Positions 25,930-33,761 of a DNA stretch of 64,000 nt are shown piece after piece. This stretch comes from Haoranjiania flava (GTDB lineage Bacteria > Bacteroidota > Bacteroidia > Chitinophagales > Chitinophagaceae). The stretch covers positions 1 through 64,000 of the forward strand of contig NZ_JAOTPL010000018.1 in assembly GCF_025631005.1 (NCBI RefSeq), in the 5' to 3' direction. Below the pieces are notes generated by a model that saw nothing but the letters and a program-made list of their open reading frames with translations, did not search any database and had not been told where the DNA came from. Position numbers and translations under genes: made by a program. Positions within the stretch are counted from its first letter, which is position 1. Each line of letters starts with the position of its first letter.

Positions 25930-27216
25930 TTACCTGTTTTCCATTTCCACAAAATCTCTCTTCACGGCTCCCTGGTAAACCTGTCTGGGCCTTCCGATTG
26001 GGTCTTCGTGCAGGCGATGCTCTGTCCATTGAGCTATCCAACCGGGCAGACGGCCCAAAGCAAACAATACCGTAAACATCTCTGTGGGTATGCCCATGGC
26101 ACGGTAAATGATACCGGAATAGAAGTCCACATTCGGGTATAATTTTCTTTCAATAAAGTACTCATCTTTCAGCGCTATCTCCTCCAGCTTCAATGCTGTT
26201 TCAAGGATTTCATCATGCACATCCAGGTCGTCCAGCACTTCATCCATTACTTTCTTAATGATCTTTCCGCGCGGGTCAAAGTTCCTGTACACCCTGTGGC
26301 CGAAGCCCATCAGGCGGAAAGAGCTGTCCTTACTTTTAGCCATGTCTACATATTTCTGTACATTGCCGCCGTCTGCCACTATTTGTTCCAGCATTTCAAT
26401 TACAGCCTGGTTAGCGCCGCCATGAAGCGGTCCCCAGAGCGCAGACACCCCTGCAGAGATAGATGCAAACAGGCCGGCTCTTGCGGAGCCAACCATTCTT
26501 ACAGTAGATGCAGAGCAGTTTTGCTCGTGATCGGCGTGTAAGATCAGGATTTTATCCAAAGCATTGATCAGCACCGGGTCTACTTCCAGCTCTTCATTGG
26601 GCATCCTGAACATCATGTTGTAAAAATTCTCAACATAGTTCAGTTTATTGTTCCCCTTGATCAAAGGATAGCCGTTCATATTCCTGTATGTCCAGGCACA
26701 AAGAATAGCAAACCTTGCAATAAGCAGTTCGGAAGCTTTTTCAACATCGTCGTGCGATTCAATATTTACTGCTTTAGGATTAAAGGCAGTCAGCGCAGAA
26801 GTCAATGAAGACAATACACCCATCGGGTGCGCAGAGCGTGGAAAAACTTCCAGCAGGCGTCTCATTTCCTCTGAAACCCAGTTCTGCTTTTTGATCTCTC
26901 TTTCAAAATGGTTAAACTGCTCTTTGTTGGGCAGTTCTCCGTTAAGTAAAAGATACATTACTTCCGTAAAGTTTGATTTCTCTGCCAACTGTTCAATGGG
27001 ATATCCCCTGTAGAACAATTCACCTTTGTCCCCATCAAGGTAAGTGATATTACTGATTGTGGAACCGGTATTTTTATAGCCGATATCAAGAGTGATCAGA
27101 CCTGTGTCTGATCTTAGTTTAGAAATATCAATACCCCTGTCGCCGAGAGTGCTTTCAATGATAGGATACTGGTACTCCTTTCCGTCATAATTAAAAATAA
27201 CTTTGTTGTCTGACAT
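25930..27216 (-). CDS. gltA: Citrate synthase
   Basis: The 428-residue enzyme joins acetyl-CoA and oxaloacetate at the entry of the TCA cycle. Catalytic regions are seen: HADHEQNCSAST, GPLHGGANQAV (first catalytic His) and GFGHRVYRNFDPRG (second His) with the following Asp region near FYSGIIYRAMG. The N-terminal beta region YPIIESTLGDRGIDI is that of type II enzymes of Gram-negative bacteria. It is a single-gene unit with its own terminator; about 195 bases of AT-rich DNA separate it from the DUF5606 gene. Confidence 0.97.
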   Translation of the reverse strand: MSDNKVIFNYDGKEYQYPIIESTLGDRGIDISKLRSDTGLITLDIGYKNTGSTISNITYLDGDKGELFYRGYPIEQLAEKSNFTEVMYLLLNGELPNKEQFNHFEREIKKQNWVSEEMRRLLEVFPRSAHPMGVLSSLTSALTAFNPKAVNIESHDDVEKASELLIARFAILCAWTYRNMNGYPLIKGNNKLNYVENFYNMMFRMPNEELEVDPVLINALDKILILHADHEQNCSASTVRMVGSARAGLFASISAGVSALWGPLHGGANQAVIEMLEQIVADGGNVQKYVDMAKSKDSSFRLMGFGHRVYRNFDPRGKIIKKVMDEVLDDLDVHDEILETALKLEEIALKDEYFIERKLYPNVDFYSGIIYRAMGIPTEMFTVLFALGRLPGWIAQWTEHRLHEDPIGRPRQVYQGAVKRDFVEMENR

Positions 27217-27411
27217 AGCCTTAAGATTTCGATAAAAATAAGGAAAAATAGTTTGTTTTCAGGGATTTATTGCGGATTATTTTTAAAAAATTTTTATTAG
27301 TAAGCATGCTTTCAAAAAACTGCCAAAAGCATGATATTAACCGGCGAAATCTGACTTAATAAAAAAGCACGGTAATATGCCGCGCTTATAAATAAATAAA
27401 AGGTATTTGTA

Positions 27412-28005
27412 TCAATCTCCTATGTTCCCGGTTTTCTTAGCAGAAGATTTTTTCTTTTCTCCGGCATTCTTTGCATCTGCTTCTGCGCTTTTTTTGTCTG
27501 CCACTTTTTTTGCCGTGTTTACTTCTGTTTCTACATTTTCTTCTTTAGCTGTTTCCGCTTGCCGGGTTTCTGCAGCTTGTTCTGTCTCAGCTTCTTCACT
27601 AACATCCTCGTTTGTTGCCGCAGTTGTTTTTTCAAAATCTATATTGTTGAGTTCAAAAAAACCGTACCAGCGTATCATTTTTTTCATATCGCTGCCGTAG
27701 ACTCTTTCAAAATCAAGTTCAGGAAAAACTTTCTCAAAATAGCTTTTTACCGCTTTGGCATCTTTATGATCGGGTATGGGTTCGGCGCTGTTTTTCATTG
27801 CCTTAAAAACTTCCACCAGGTTTACATTTTCTTTTACGGTGTACACTTCTATACTTTCAAGGTGCGAAAATTGGTGCGAACGCGATGATACAAACTTGGT
27901 AGATTTATCTTCCAGGGAGCGCACAATAGCTCCATCTGATTTGCTCCCAACCAGTTCGTATAGGCCGCCCATTCCTGTAACAGAAATCAATTTACTATAT
28001 TCCAT
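27412..28005 (-). CDS. DUF5606 domain protein with low-complexity tail
   Basis: Residues 1-125 form the conserved DUF5606 part found in Bacteroidota: YSKLISVTGMGGLYELVGS, DGAIVRSLED, then the helical FPELDFERVYGSDMKKMIRWYGFF. Residues 130-197 are Ala/Glu/Lys rich and look disordered. The start at 28005 (MEYSKLI) is chosen over an ATG 13 codons upstream because the family starts here and TATCTTTG (-7 box) lies at 28033-28026. Function unknown; cytoplasmic by lack of any signal. It diverges from a small membrane protein gene. Confidence 0.82.
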   Translation of the reverse strand: MEYSKLISVTGMGGLYELVGSKSDGAIVRSLEDKSTKFVSSRSHQFSHLESIEVYTVKENVNLVEVFKAMKNSAEPIPDHKDAKAVKSYFEKVFPELDFERVYGSDMKKMIRWYGFFELNNIDFEKTTAATNEDVSEEAETEQAAETRQAETAKEENVETEVNTAKKVADKKSAEADAKNAGEKKKSSAKKTGNIGD

Positions 28006-28025
28006 AAATTTATTAATTAAGGCGT

Positions 28026-28086
28026 CAAAGATAAGCCAAAACACATGAGTTAAAAATAATAAACAGGGAAAATCTATATAACTTTG
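28026..28086. promoter_or_regulatory. Divergent -7 boxes for the DUF5606 gene and the small membrane protein
   Basis: On the minus strand TATCTTTG occupies 28033-28026; on the plus strand TAACTTTG occupies 28079-28086. Both fit TAnnTTTG. The -33 elements are weaker (TTTT at the expected distance on the minus strand). The plus-strand start would lie about 5 bases from the ATG at 28098. Confidence 0.55.
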
Positions 28087-28097
28087 CAGGCACTGAA

Positions 28098-28376
28098 ATG
28101 AACAGAATATCTTTTTTGTCTAAGCTGGCAATTATCTTCAATGCCTTATATGCAGCTGATTTTTTACTGCGCACAAAAATTATTGCCAATGCTTCCGGCA
28201 AGGCATTTATATCGTTATCCGGCGGCTGGATCATTTCTCCCTTACTCAACCTGGTACTGATCTTTAGCCTGATGATGATTAAAAAAGAAAACACGCCATT
28301 GCCCGTACCGAAATGGATCTGGGCTACCTGCATGTTTTTCCTGGTTTTCCAGGTAATTGCTTTCCTGTTTATGTAA
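28098..28376 (+). CDS. Small membrane protein of unknown function
   Basis: The 92-residue protein has three predicted membrane helices (about 7-24, 40-60, 72-91) with short basic loops (MMIKKENTPLPVPKW). I do not recognise the family. It ends ten bases before the first hairpin unit of the repeat array. Coding is supported by a matching -7 box and by composition only. Confidence 0.6.
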   Translation: MNRISFLSKLAIIFNALYAADFLLRTKIIANASGKAFISLSGGWIISPLLNLVLIFSLMMIKKENTPLPVPKWIWATCMFFLVFQVIAFLFM

Positions 28377-28383
28377 ATAAGTA

Positions 28384-29000
28384 GCCATGAAATAACCATA
28401 AAGATTAGGAATCTATACCAACCGGGAATGAGTATTGAATCTAAAAAAAATGGTTATTCCATGTGGCAACTAAAAAATAATACACACATGAAATAGCCAT
28501 AAACAAAGTTGCATACCAACCTCGGATGAATAAAGGCTATTCCATGCGACCATAAAGAAAAAACAAATAAATACACATGAAATAGCAATAAGCAAAGGTG
28601 CATACCAACCGCGGATGAATAAAGGCTATTCCATGTGACCATTAAAAACAGCCGCAAAGCGGCGAACTAAAATTTATACACATGAAATAACCATAAAGAT
28701 TAGGAATCTTTACCAACCGGGAATGATAATAAAGATTAAGGTTTTGGTTATTCCATGTGGCAAACAGAAAAAATTAAATATTAACACATGAAATAACCAT
28801 AAAGATTAGGAATCTATACCAACCGTGAATGAATATTGAATCTAAAAAAAATGGTTATTCCATGTGGCAACTGAAAAACAAATAAATATACACACATGAA
28901 ATAACCATAAAGATTAGGAATCTATACCAACCGTGAATGAGTATGAATCTAAAAAGCTGGTTATTCCATGTGGCAAACAGAAAAAATTAATTATACACAC
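28384..29000 (+). repeat. Array of six hairpin repeats leading into the alpha/beta hydrolase start
   Basis: Units: R1 28386-28466, R2 28485-28549, R3 28574-28637, R4 28679-28760, R5 28785-28867, R6 28893-28973. Each starts (CAC)ATGAAATAA or ATGAAATAG and ends TATTCCATGTG, and the two ends pair over about 15 bp with one conserved A-C mismatch. A core TACCAACC lies in the loop. Type A (R1, R4, R5, R6; about 82 bp) has ATAACC paired with GGTTAT; type B (R2, R3; about 65 bp) has ATAGCC or AGC paired with GGCTAT, a compensatory change. AT-rich spacers of 18-41 bases end in TACAC or AACAC. The last spacer runs straight into the ATG of the hydrolase at 29001. Confidence 0.93.
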
Positions 29001-29642
29001 ATGAAAATCTATCTCATAGCCGGGCTGGGCACAGACAAAAGAATATTTAATAACATCAACCTGCCTCAAAATTATGAGCCTGTGCATCTTGAGTGGATAG
29101 AACCTTACCTAACAGAGAGCATCGAACAATATGCCCGCAGATTAGCAGCATATATTGACGATAAGCAAGACTTTATACTGCTTGGCTTGTCGCTCGGCGG
29201 CATGATCGCATCTGAAATCAACAAAATCATTCAGCCTAAAAAAACAATCATTATTTCCGGAGCCGCTACCTCTCAACAGCTCCCTTTGTGGATAAGGCTT
29301 GCAGGTAAATTAAAACTGCAAAAGGCTGCACCTTACCTGGTGAATAAAAACAGGAACCGCTTTATAGCTGCTTTTATCGGCGCACACTCTGAAGAAGACA
29401 GAAAGGCGCTGGCAGACATGCGCAAAGATTCTTCGCGCCAGTTCAGCATCTGGGCCTTGAAGGCTGTAGCTTCCTGGAAAAACAACCAAGAGCCTGGCAA
29501 CCTTGTATACATTCACGGCGACAAAGACCGTTTACTTTCCTGTCCTAAAGGCAATGGCGCTATCATTATCAGCGGCGGCACACATTTTATGGTTTACAAC
29601 AGGGCTGCAGACATCAATAAAGCACTCCGGCAAATTCTGTAA
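29001..29642 (+). CDS. Alpha/beta hydrolase
   Basis: The 213-residue protein has a hydrolase fold: YLIAGLGTDKRIF (oxyanion strand), nucleophile motif GLSLGGM, an Asp in YIHGDKDRL and a late His in GGTHFMVYN, giving a Ser-Asp-His triad. No signal peptide, so cytoplasmic; substrate unknown. The start at 29001 fits the family; an in-frame ATG at 28968 lies in the 3' arm of the last hairpin unit and would add 12 residues of repeat sequence. The leader and ATGAAA of this gene look the same as the leader and ATGAAA of each repeat unit upstream. Confidence 0.85.
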   Translation: MKIYLIAGLGTDKRIFNNINLPQNYEPVHLEWIEPYLTESIEQYARRLAAYIDDKQDFILLGLSLGGMIASEINKIIQPKKTIIISGAATSQQLPLWIRLAGKLKLQKAAPYLVNKNRNRFIAAFIGAHSEEDRKALADMRKDSSRQFSIWALKAVASWKNNQEPGNLVYIHGDKDRLLSCPKGNGAIIISGGTHFMVYNRAADINKALRQIL

Positions 29643-29730
29643 TACTTCATTTAACAAAAGATATTTGTACTTAGTTTTTATTGTTTTAATAAATTGCTAC
29701 TTTTAGTATCTGTATTAAAAAAATAATTAC

Positions 29731-31134
29731 ATGCACATCACTTTCCATGGCGCAGCGCGCACCGTCACCGGTTCAAAACACCTGATCACCCTTAAAAATG
29801 GCTATAAAATTTTACTGGATTGCGGGCTGTTCCAGGGAATGGGTAAGGAGACTTTTGCGTTAAACGAAAATTTCGGCTTTAATGCCGCAGATATAGATGT
29901 GCTGATACTTTCACACGCACACATAGACCATTCAGGGCTTATTCCCAAGCTGGTGGGCGATGGCTTTACAGGAAAAATATATTGCACACCTGCTACGGTA
30001 GACCTGGCCAAAATACTGCTGGAAGACTCCGCCGGTATACAGGAAAGCGACACGGAGTTTGTAAATAAAAGACGAGCTAAAGAAGGCTTACCGCCTTATG
30101 AGCCGCTGTATACGGTTGCAGATGCGAGAAGTGTATGCCCTTTATTTGTAGAAACTCCTTACAACCACTGGATGCAGATCAATGATGATGTAAAGCTTTT
30201 ATTTACAGATGCAGGCCATATCATCGGCAGCGCCTGTGTGCATCTGGCGATCAGGGAGGAAGGCAAAGAACAACGCATCAGCTTTAGCGGAGACATCGGC
30301 AGGTATAAGGATGTAATACTGAAATCACCGGAAGTATTCCCGCAGGCCGACTACCTGATCATGGAAAGCACCTATGGCGACAGCCTGCATGAAGGCGTGT
30401 TTGACACGGCAGAGACTTTGCTCTACTGGGTTACCAAAACCTGTATGGAAAAGAAAGGCAAACTCATTATCCCCGCATTCAGCGTGGGGCGCACCCAGGA
30501 GCTGTTATATTTTCTCAACCAGCTTAGCCTCGAAAGATCGCTCCCCAAAGTGCCGGTCTATGTAGACAGCCCGCTAAGCTACGAAGCTACACAGGTGGTA
30601 AAAAGCCACCCGCAGAATTTTAATAACCGGCTGAAAAAAATATTGCAGTACGACCATGACCCGTTTGATTTCGACAACCTGCTGTTTATCGGCTCTGTGG
30701 AGGAAAGCAAGGCATTGAATGCAGACCGCAGGCCGATGGTGATTATTTCTGCCAGCGGCATGGCAGACGCCGGGCGTGTGAAGCACCACATCATGAACAA
30801 TATTTCAGACGAAAGAAATTCCATACTCATCGTGGGCTATTGCGAACCAAATTCGCTGGGAGGCAGGCTGATGAACGGTCAAAAGCAGGTGCGTATATTC
30901 CGGGAAGAGTTTGATGTGGTTGCAGAGGTTGGCGTTATGCGCAGCATGAGCGCTCACGGCGATTATGACGATCTCTGCCAGTTCCTGGCCTGCCAGAACC
31001 CGGCAGAAATCAAATCCCTATTCCTTGTGCACGGGGAGTATGATGTACAGCTGCATTTTCGTGAAAAGCTTATGAAGAAAGGATATAGAGAAGTCATTAT
31101 TCCCGAACAGCACGAACGCATTCATTTACAATAA
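29731..31134 (+). CDS. Beta-CASP metallo-beta-lactamase fold hydrolase (RNA-processing type)
   Basis: The 467-residue protein has the zinc motif SHAHIDHSG, a further His in DAGHIIGSA, an Asp in FSGDIGRY, and the beta-CASP motifs (PAFSVGRTQELLYFL, ISASGMADAGRVKHH, MSAHGDYDDL). A Zn-dependent nuclease domain of this type cuts RNA in CPSF73/RNase J relatives. The start MHITFHGAARTVTGS is typical for this bacterial group. It follows the hydrolase by 88 bases and is convergent with apaG (17 bases apart). RNA as substrate is inferred from the family. Confidence 0.92.
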   Translation: MHITFHGAARTVTGSKHLITLKNGYKILLDCGLFQGMGKETFALNENFGFNAADIDVLILSHAHIDHSGLIPKLVGDGFTGKIYCTPATVDLAKILLEDSAGIQESDTEFVNKRRAKEGLPPYEPLYTVADARSVCPLFVETPYNHWMQINDDVKLLFTDAGHIIGSACVHLAIREEGKEQRISFSGDIGRYKDVILKSPEVFPQADYLIMESTYGDSLHEGVFDTAETLLYWVTKTCMEKKGKLIIPAFSVGRTQELLYFLNQLSLERSLPKVPVYVDSPLSYEATQVVKSHPQNFNNRLKKILQYDHDPFDFDNLLFIGSVEESKALNADRRPMVIISASGMADAGRVKHHIMNNISDERNSILIVGYCEPNSLGGRLMNGQKQVRIFREEFDVVAEVGVMRSMSAHGDYDDLCQFLACQNPAEIKSLFLVHGEYDVQLHFREKLMKKGYREVIIPEQHERIHLQ

Positions 31135-31151
31135 TGGCAACTTAAGCTACC

Positions 31152-31538
31152 CTAATTCAACTTATCGGGGCATACCATGATAAATTCAGGGATAGCTACT
31201 TCGAACTGTTCATAACTGTGCTGATTTTCCATGATGTAAAACCCGTGCATTTTACCCACGTCTGTGCGCAGGCTGCAACCGCTTACATATTGAAAATGCT
31301 CATCGGGCTGTATCACCGGCTGCTGGCCTATTACGCCTTCGCCTTCCACATTTTCAAGCGATGCATTACTATCGTGGATAAACCATTTACGGGATAATAA
31401 TTTTATGGGAAAACCGTTGTAATTATCAATGGTAATGCGGTAAGCAAACATGTACTCATTCATCAGCGGATTGCTGTATTCCCGCTGATAAAATGTCTCA
31501 ACGCTGATCTGGATGCCTTTGGTAATTAATTTAGTCAT
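31152..31538 (-). CDS. apaG: ApaG-family protein (DUF525)
   Basis: The 128-residue protein is a single ApaG/F-box-associated fibronectin-like domain: ISVETFYQREYSNPLMNEYMFAYRI, LLSRKWFIHD, VEGEGVIGQQPVI and GCSLRTDVGKMHGFY. ApaG has been tied to Co/Mg resistance and nucleotide binding; its exact action is not settled. It is a single-gene unit, with tandem hairpins upstream that end the transcript of the gene before it. Confidence 0.93.
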   Translation of the reverse strand: MTKLITKGIQISVETFYQREYSNPLMNEYMFAYRITIDNYNGFPIKLLSRKWFIHDSNASLENVEGEGVIGQQPVIQPDEHFQYVSGCSLRTDVGKMHGFYIMENQHSYEQFEVAIPEFIMVCPDKLN

Positions 31539-31616
31539 AGCCGCAATGCTAAAAGTTGATTTAAATAAAGATAAGGAAATATTTTTACCCTCCTGTTTGC
31601 CTGCCGTTATTCTATC

Positions 31617-31652
31617 AAAAAAAAGACCACAATTGATTGCAGTCTTTTATTA
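31617..31652 (-). terminator. Terminator downstream of the YdeI-like gene
   Basis: On the minus strand AAAAGAC pairs with GTCTTTT around an inner CAAT-ATTG stem, followed by a long T run. It lies about 105 bases past the stop of the YdeI-like gene and 80 bases before the ATG of apaG. Confidence 0.75.
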
Positions 31653-31655
31653 TCG

Positions 31656-31746
31656 CTGTGCCGGGTGTTTTCACCGACAACAATATATCAGAAAGGCCAC
31701 AATTATTTGCGGCCCTTCATTAACTCTATCACGTAACTCTATCACG
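31656..31746. repeat. Degenerate GGTG-TTTT-CACC palindrome, second hairpin and 13-bp duplication
   Basis: GGTG-TTTT-CACC at 31664-31675 is a weak member of the palindrome family seen at 25569-25850. GAAAGGCC and GGCCCTTC at 31691-31717 form a second hairpin, with the inner words CACAATT and ATTTGC echoing the terminator at 31617-31652, as if one hairpin were copied from the other. A perfect 13-base direct repeat (TAACTCTATCACG) follows at 31721-31733 and 31734-31746. Confidence 0.65.
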
Positions 31747-31757
31747 ATCGGAATATT

Positions 31758-32429
31758 TTATTTTTCCAGGGGAGATTTTTTACCGGCAAGCAGTTTTTCC
31801 ACGGTAGCCTCCAGCCTTCTCTGCTTTACATCTGCACGCTTAGCTCCTGTGATCCAGGTAACGTATTGCTTCTGGTTGTTGGGCGACAGGGAGGCAAAAA
31901 ACTCTTTAGCTTCAACCTGCTTATTAAATAAGGTAGAAAGCTCCACTGGTATAATGGACAGTTTTTTTTCAAACTTAGCTGAAGTAGGTGCAGAAACCGT
32001 ATCTGATTTTTTAGCTTCCTTCATAATTTCTGCATCGCCTGTAAACTCTCTCACAAAATTGATGGCAGACCACACAGTGTCCATTTCAATATCTTCTTTA
32101 GATTCAAAGCCGCTGTCTTTCAGCACAGACCAGGAGCAATCCCTGTTCAGGTCGCTGACGATCTTGCTGGCAGGCTTGGGATAAGCGATCCACAATCTGG
32201 CATTGATGTTGAGTGCCGGGAACACATCTTTGAGAATATTGCAAAGCTGGCTGTTGCTCAATGCAAAAATTAAAGCAAAGTCTATCTTCTTTATTTTCAG
32301 TAAGGGTGTTACGTTTTTAGAAAAGCTGATTTTAGAGAAATGTTTTTCGACGGATGATGGTAGTCCCTGTATCAAGATATTCTTTTCACTACCGAGTTGT
32401 AATTTTTCTAACAAACTTTGGCTGGCCAT
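31758..32429 (-). CDS. DUF3052-like/YdeI (OmdA) domain protein
   Basis: The 223-residue protein has an N-terminal half like DUF3052 (DFALIFALSNSQL, RLWIAYPKPASKIVSDLN and a VSDL-W pattern) and a C-terminal segment of the YdeI/OmpD-associated type (FFASLSPNNQKQYVTWITGAKRADVKQRR, about 175-215). The ATG at 32429 is chosen; the codon two positions upstream is GTG. YdeI-like proteins have been linked to polymyxin or bacteriocin resistance in enteric bacteria, but the biochemistry is not known. Cytoplasmic; single-gene unit. Confidence 0.75.
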   Translation of the reverse strand: MASQSLLEKLQLGSEKNILIQGLPSSVEKHFSKISFSKNVTPLLKIKKIDFALIFALSNSQLCNILKDVFPALNINARLWIAYPKPASKIVSDLNRDCSWSVLKDSGFESKEDIEMDTVWSAINFVREFTGDAEIMKEAKKSDTVSAPTSAKFEKKLSIIPVELSTLFNKQVEAKEFFASLSPNNQKQYVTWITGAKRADVKQRRLEATVEKLLAGKKSPLEK

Positions 32430-32547
32430 TCTCACTTCTAAATTTATGGTTAAAAATTAGTTCGGAAATGCAAAGTTACGAAAAAATAAGGAATTATCTC
32501 TAACAAAAAACCCAAAGCGTTAGTTAAATTATATATTTTGATCCTGC

Positions 32548-33216
32548 TTAGTGATTGATATTCATGAGCATGGGTACAAAAACAAATTCTTCAAAGCGCT
32601 CTTCTTCCCAGGTGCCATCGTCGTTTTTTGTAATGCGCATCATGATCTGGCGTTCGTCCGCATCCTGAACAGGAGCAACCATTACTCCGCCTATCCTGAG
32701 TTGTGCCATCAGTTTTTCCGGTATAAACGGTGGCGCTGCCGTAATGATGATCTTATCAAAAGGCGCTTCTTCGGGCACGCCCAGGTATCCGTCGCCCAGG
32801 TAAAAATGTATATCCGGATGATTGAAGAATTCCTGGCGTTTGCGCTTTTTCTCCTGTGCATCAAACAACTTTTTCTGGCGCTCAATCGTATGTACTTCTG
32901 CCCCTAATTGTGCCAGTACCAGCGCCTGGTATACGCTGCCTGTACCCACCTCCAAAATCTTATCACCCTGCTGTACATTCAAAAGCTCTGTCTGGTAAGC
33001 TACGGTATAGGGCTGTGAAATGGTCTGCCCTTCACCGATAGGGAAAGGCCTGTTTTCATAAGCAATTTTGTCGAAGGCAGAATCTAAAAAGAAATGCCTC
33101 GGAATATTATTGATCACATCCAGAACGCGCTGGTCTTTTATACCCTGCTCTTTCAGTTGTGCTACCAATTTCTTCCTTAGGCCTTTATGCAAATAAGTAT
33201 CTTCAAACTTTCTCAT
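32548..33216 (-). CDS. pcm: Protein-L-isoaspartate O-methyltransferase
   Basis: The 222-residue enzyme repairs isoaspartyl residues with S-adenosylmethionine. Seen: PRHFFLDSAFDKIAYENRPFPIGEGQTISQP (active-site loop region), SAM motif VGTGSVYQALVLAQLG, VHTIER and FDKIIITAAPPFIPEKL. The SAM motif reads GTGSVYQA where most relatives have GTGSGYQA; the change is mild. Length is typical. It lies 82 bases downstream of the YtxH gene on the same strand with a terminator between, so it is probably transcribed separately. Confidence 0.93.
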   Translation of the reverse strand: MRKFEDTYLHKGLRKKLVAQLKEQGIKDQRVLDVINNIPRHFFLDSAFDKIAYENRPFPIGEGQTISQPYTVAYQTELLNVQQGDKILEVGTGSVYQALVLAQLGAEVHTIERQKKLFDAQEKKRKRQEFFNHPDIHFYLGDGYLGVPEEAPFDKIIITAAPPFIPEKLMAQLRIGGVMVAPVQDADERQIMMRITKNDDGTWEEERFEEFVFVPMLMNINH

Positions 33217-33231
33217 GGGGCTGCAAGATAC

Positions 33232-33266
33232 AAAAAAAAGTAGCCGCCATTTATCCGGCAGCTACC
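33232..33266 (-). terminator. Terminator of the YtxH gene
   Basis: GTAGCCGCC at 33240-33248 pairs with GGCAGCTAC at 33257-33265 (one mismatch); on the minus strand an eight-T run follows. It separates the YtxH gene from pcm. Confidence 0.85.
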
Positions 33267-33297
33267 TGATTATTTATTCATCTAAAAAAGATCGCGG

Positions 33298-33588
33298 TTA
33301 AGCGTTTATGTTTTCGTAAGACTCTTTGCCTTCATTGATCAGCTTTAAGACTCTTTCGCGAACATCGTCTTTAAGGCCAACCACTTCTTTGGCAAATACA
33401 TTTTTCAGGTCTTCAAGTTCTTCGATTGAGCTGCTTGTCCAGTTACGCACTTTTCTTTTTACTTCGTCTGTCTTGTCTGAGATCTGCTGGCGGGTTTCTT
33501 CTCCCGATTGTGGAGCCAGCAAAATACCTGCTACTGCTCCGGCAACCACGCCGGCTACGGTTCCGATTAAAATTTGTTTAGCACTCAT
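33298..33588 (-). CDS. YtxH-domain protein
   Basis: The 96-residue protein has a Gly/Ala-rich membrane-like segment (IGTVAGVVAGAVAGILLAP, about 7-26) and the SGEETRQQISDKTDEVKRKV motif, followed by an amphipathic helix. This is the YtxH/gas-vesicle-like family of general stress proteins in the membrane. A 170-base AT-rich gap divides it from the divergent response regulator gene. Confidence 0.85.
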   Translation of the reverse strand: MSAKQILIGTVAGVVAGAVAGILLAPQSGEETRQQISDKTDEVKRKVRNWTSSSIEELEDLKNVFAKEVVGLKDDVRERVLKLINEGKESYENINA

Positions 33589-33761
33589 TTGTTTATAGTT
33601 TTAAGTTATTAAATATATTCCTTAGTAAAGTTAATCAATTATTGATAAAAAATTCATTTACAACTATGTATAACATTTCACAAACAATATTTTAGCAATA
33701 AATTAAATTTTAAAAAACACTTCCGAAGATGTAACTTCGCGTGTAAATTTTTGCCCGAGTT

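Noticed and set aside
28454..28657. Minus-strand open frame inside the hairpin array (and a similar one on the plus strand at 63755-63979) with shared words such as WNSLYSSAVGM.
   Set aside because: The similarity follows from both frames reading through the same repeat units and spacers. Stops and lengths vary with spacer length, and no start site or promoter fits. They are repeat artefacts.
28384..29000. CRISPR array.
   Set aside because: Units are long (65-83 bp), palindromic and of two types, spacers are AT-rich, similar to one another and of uneven length, and no cas gene is near.
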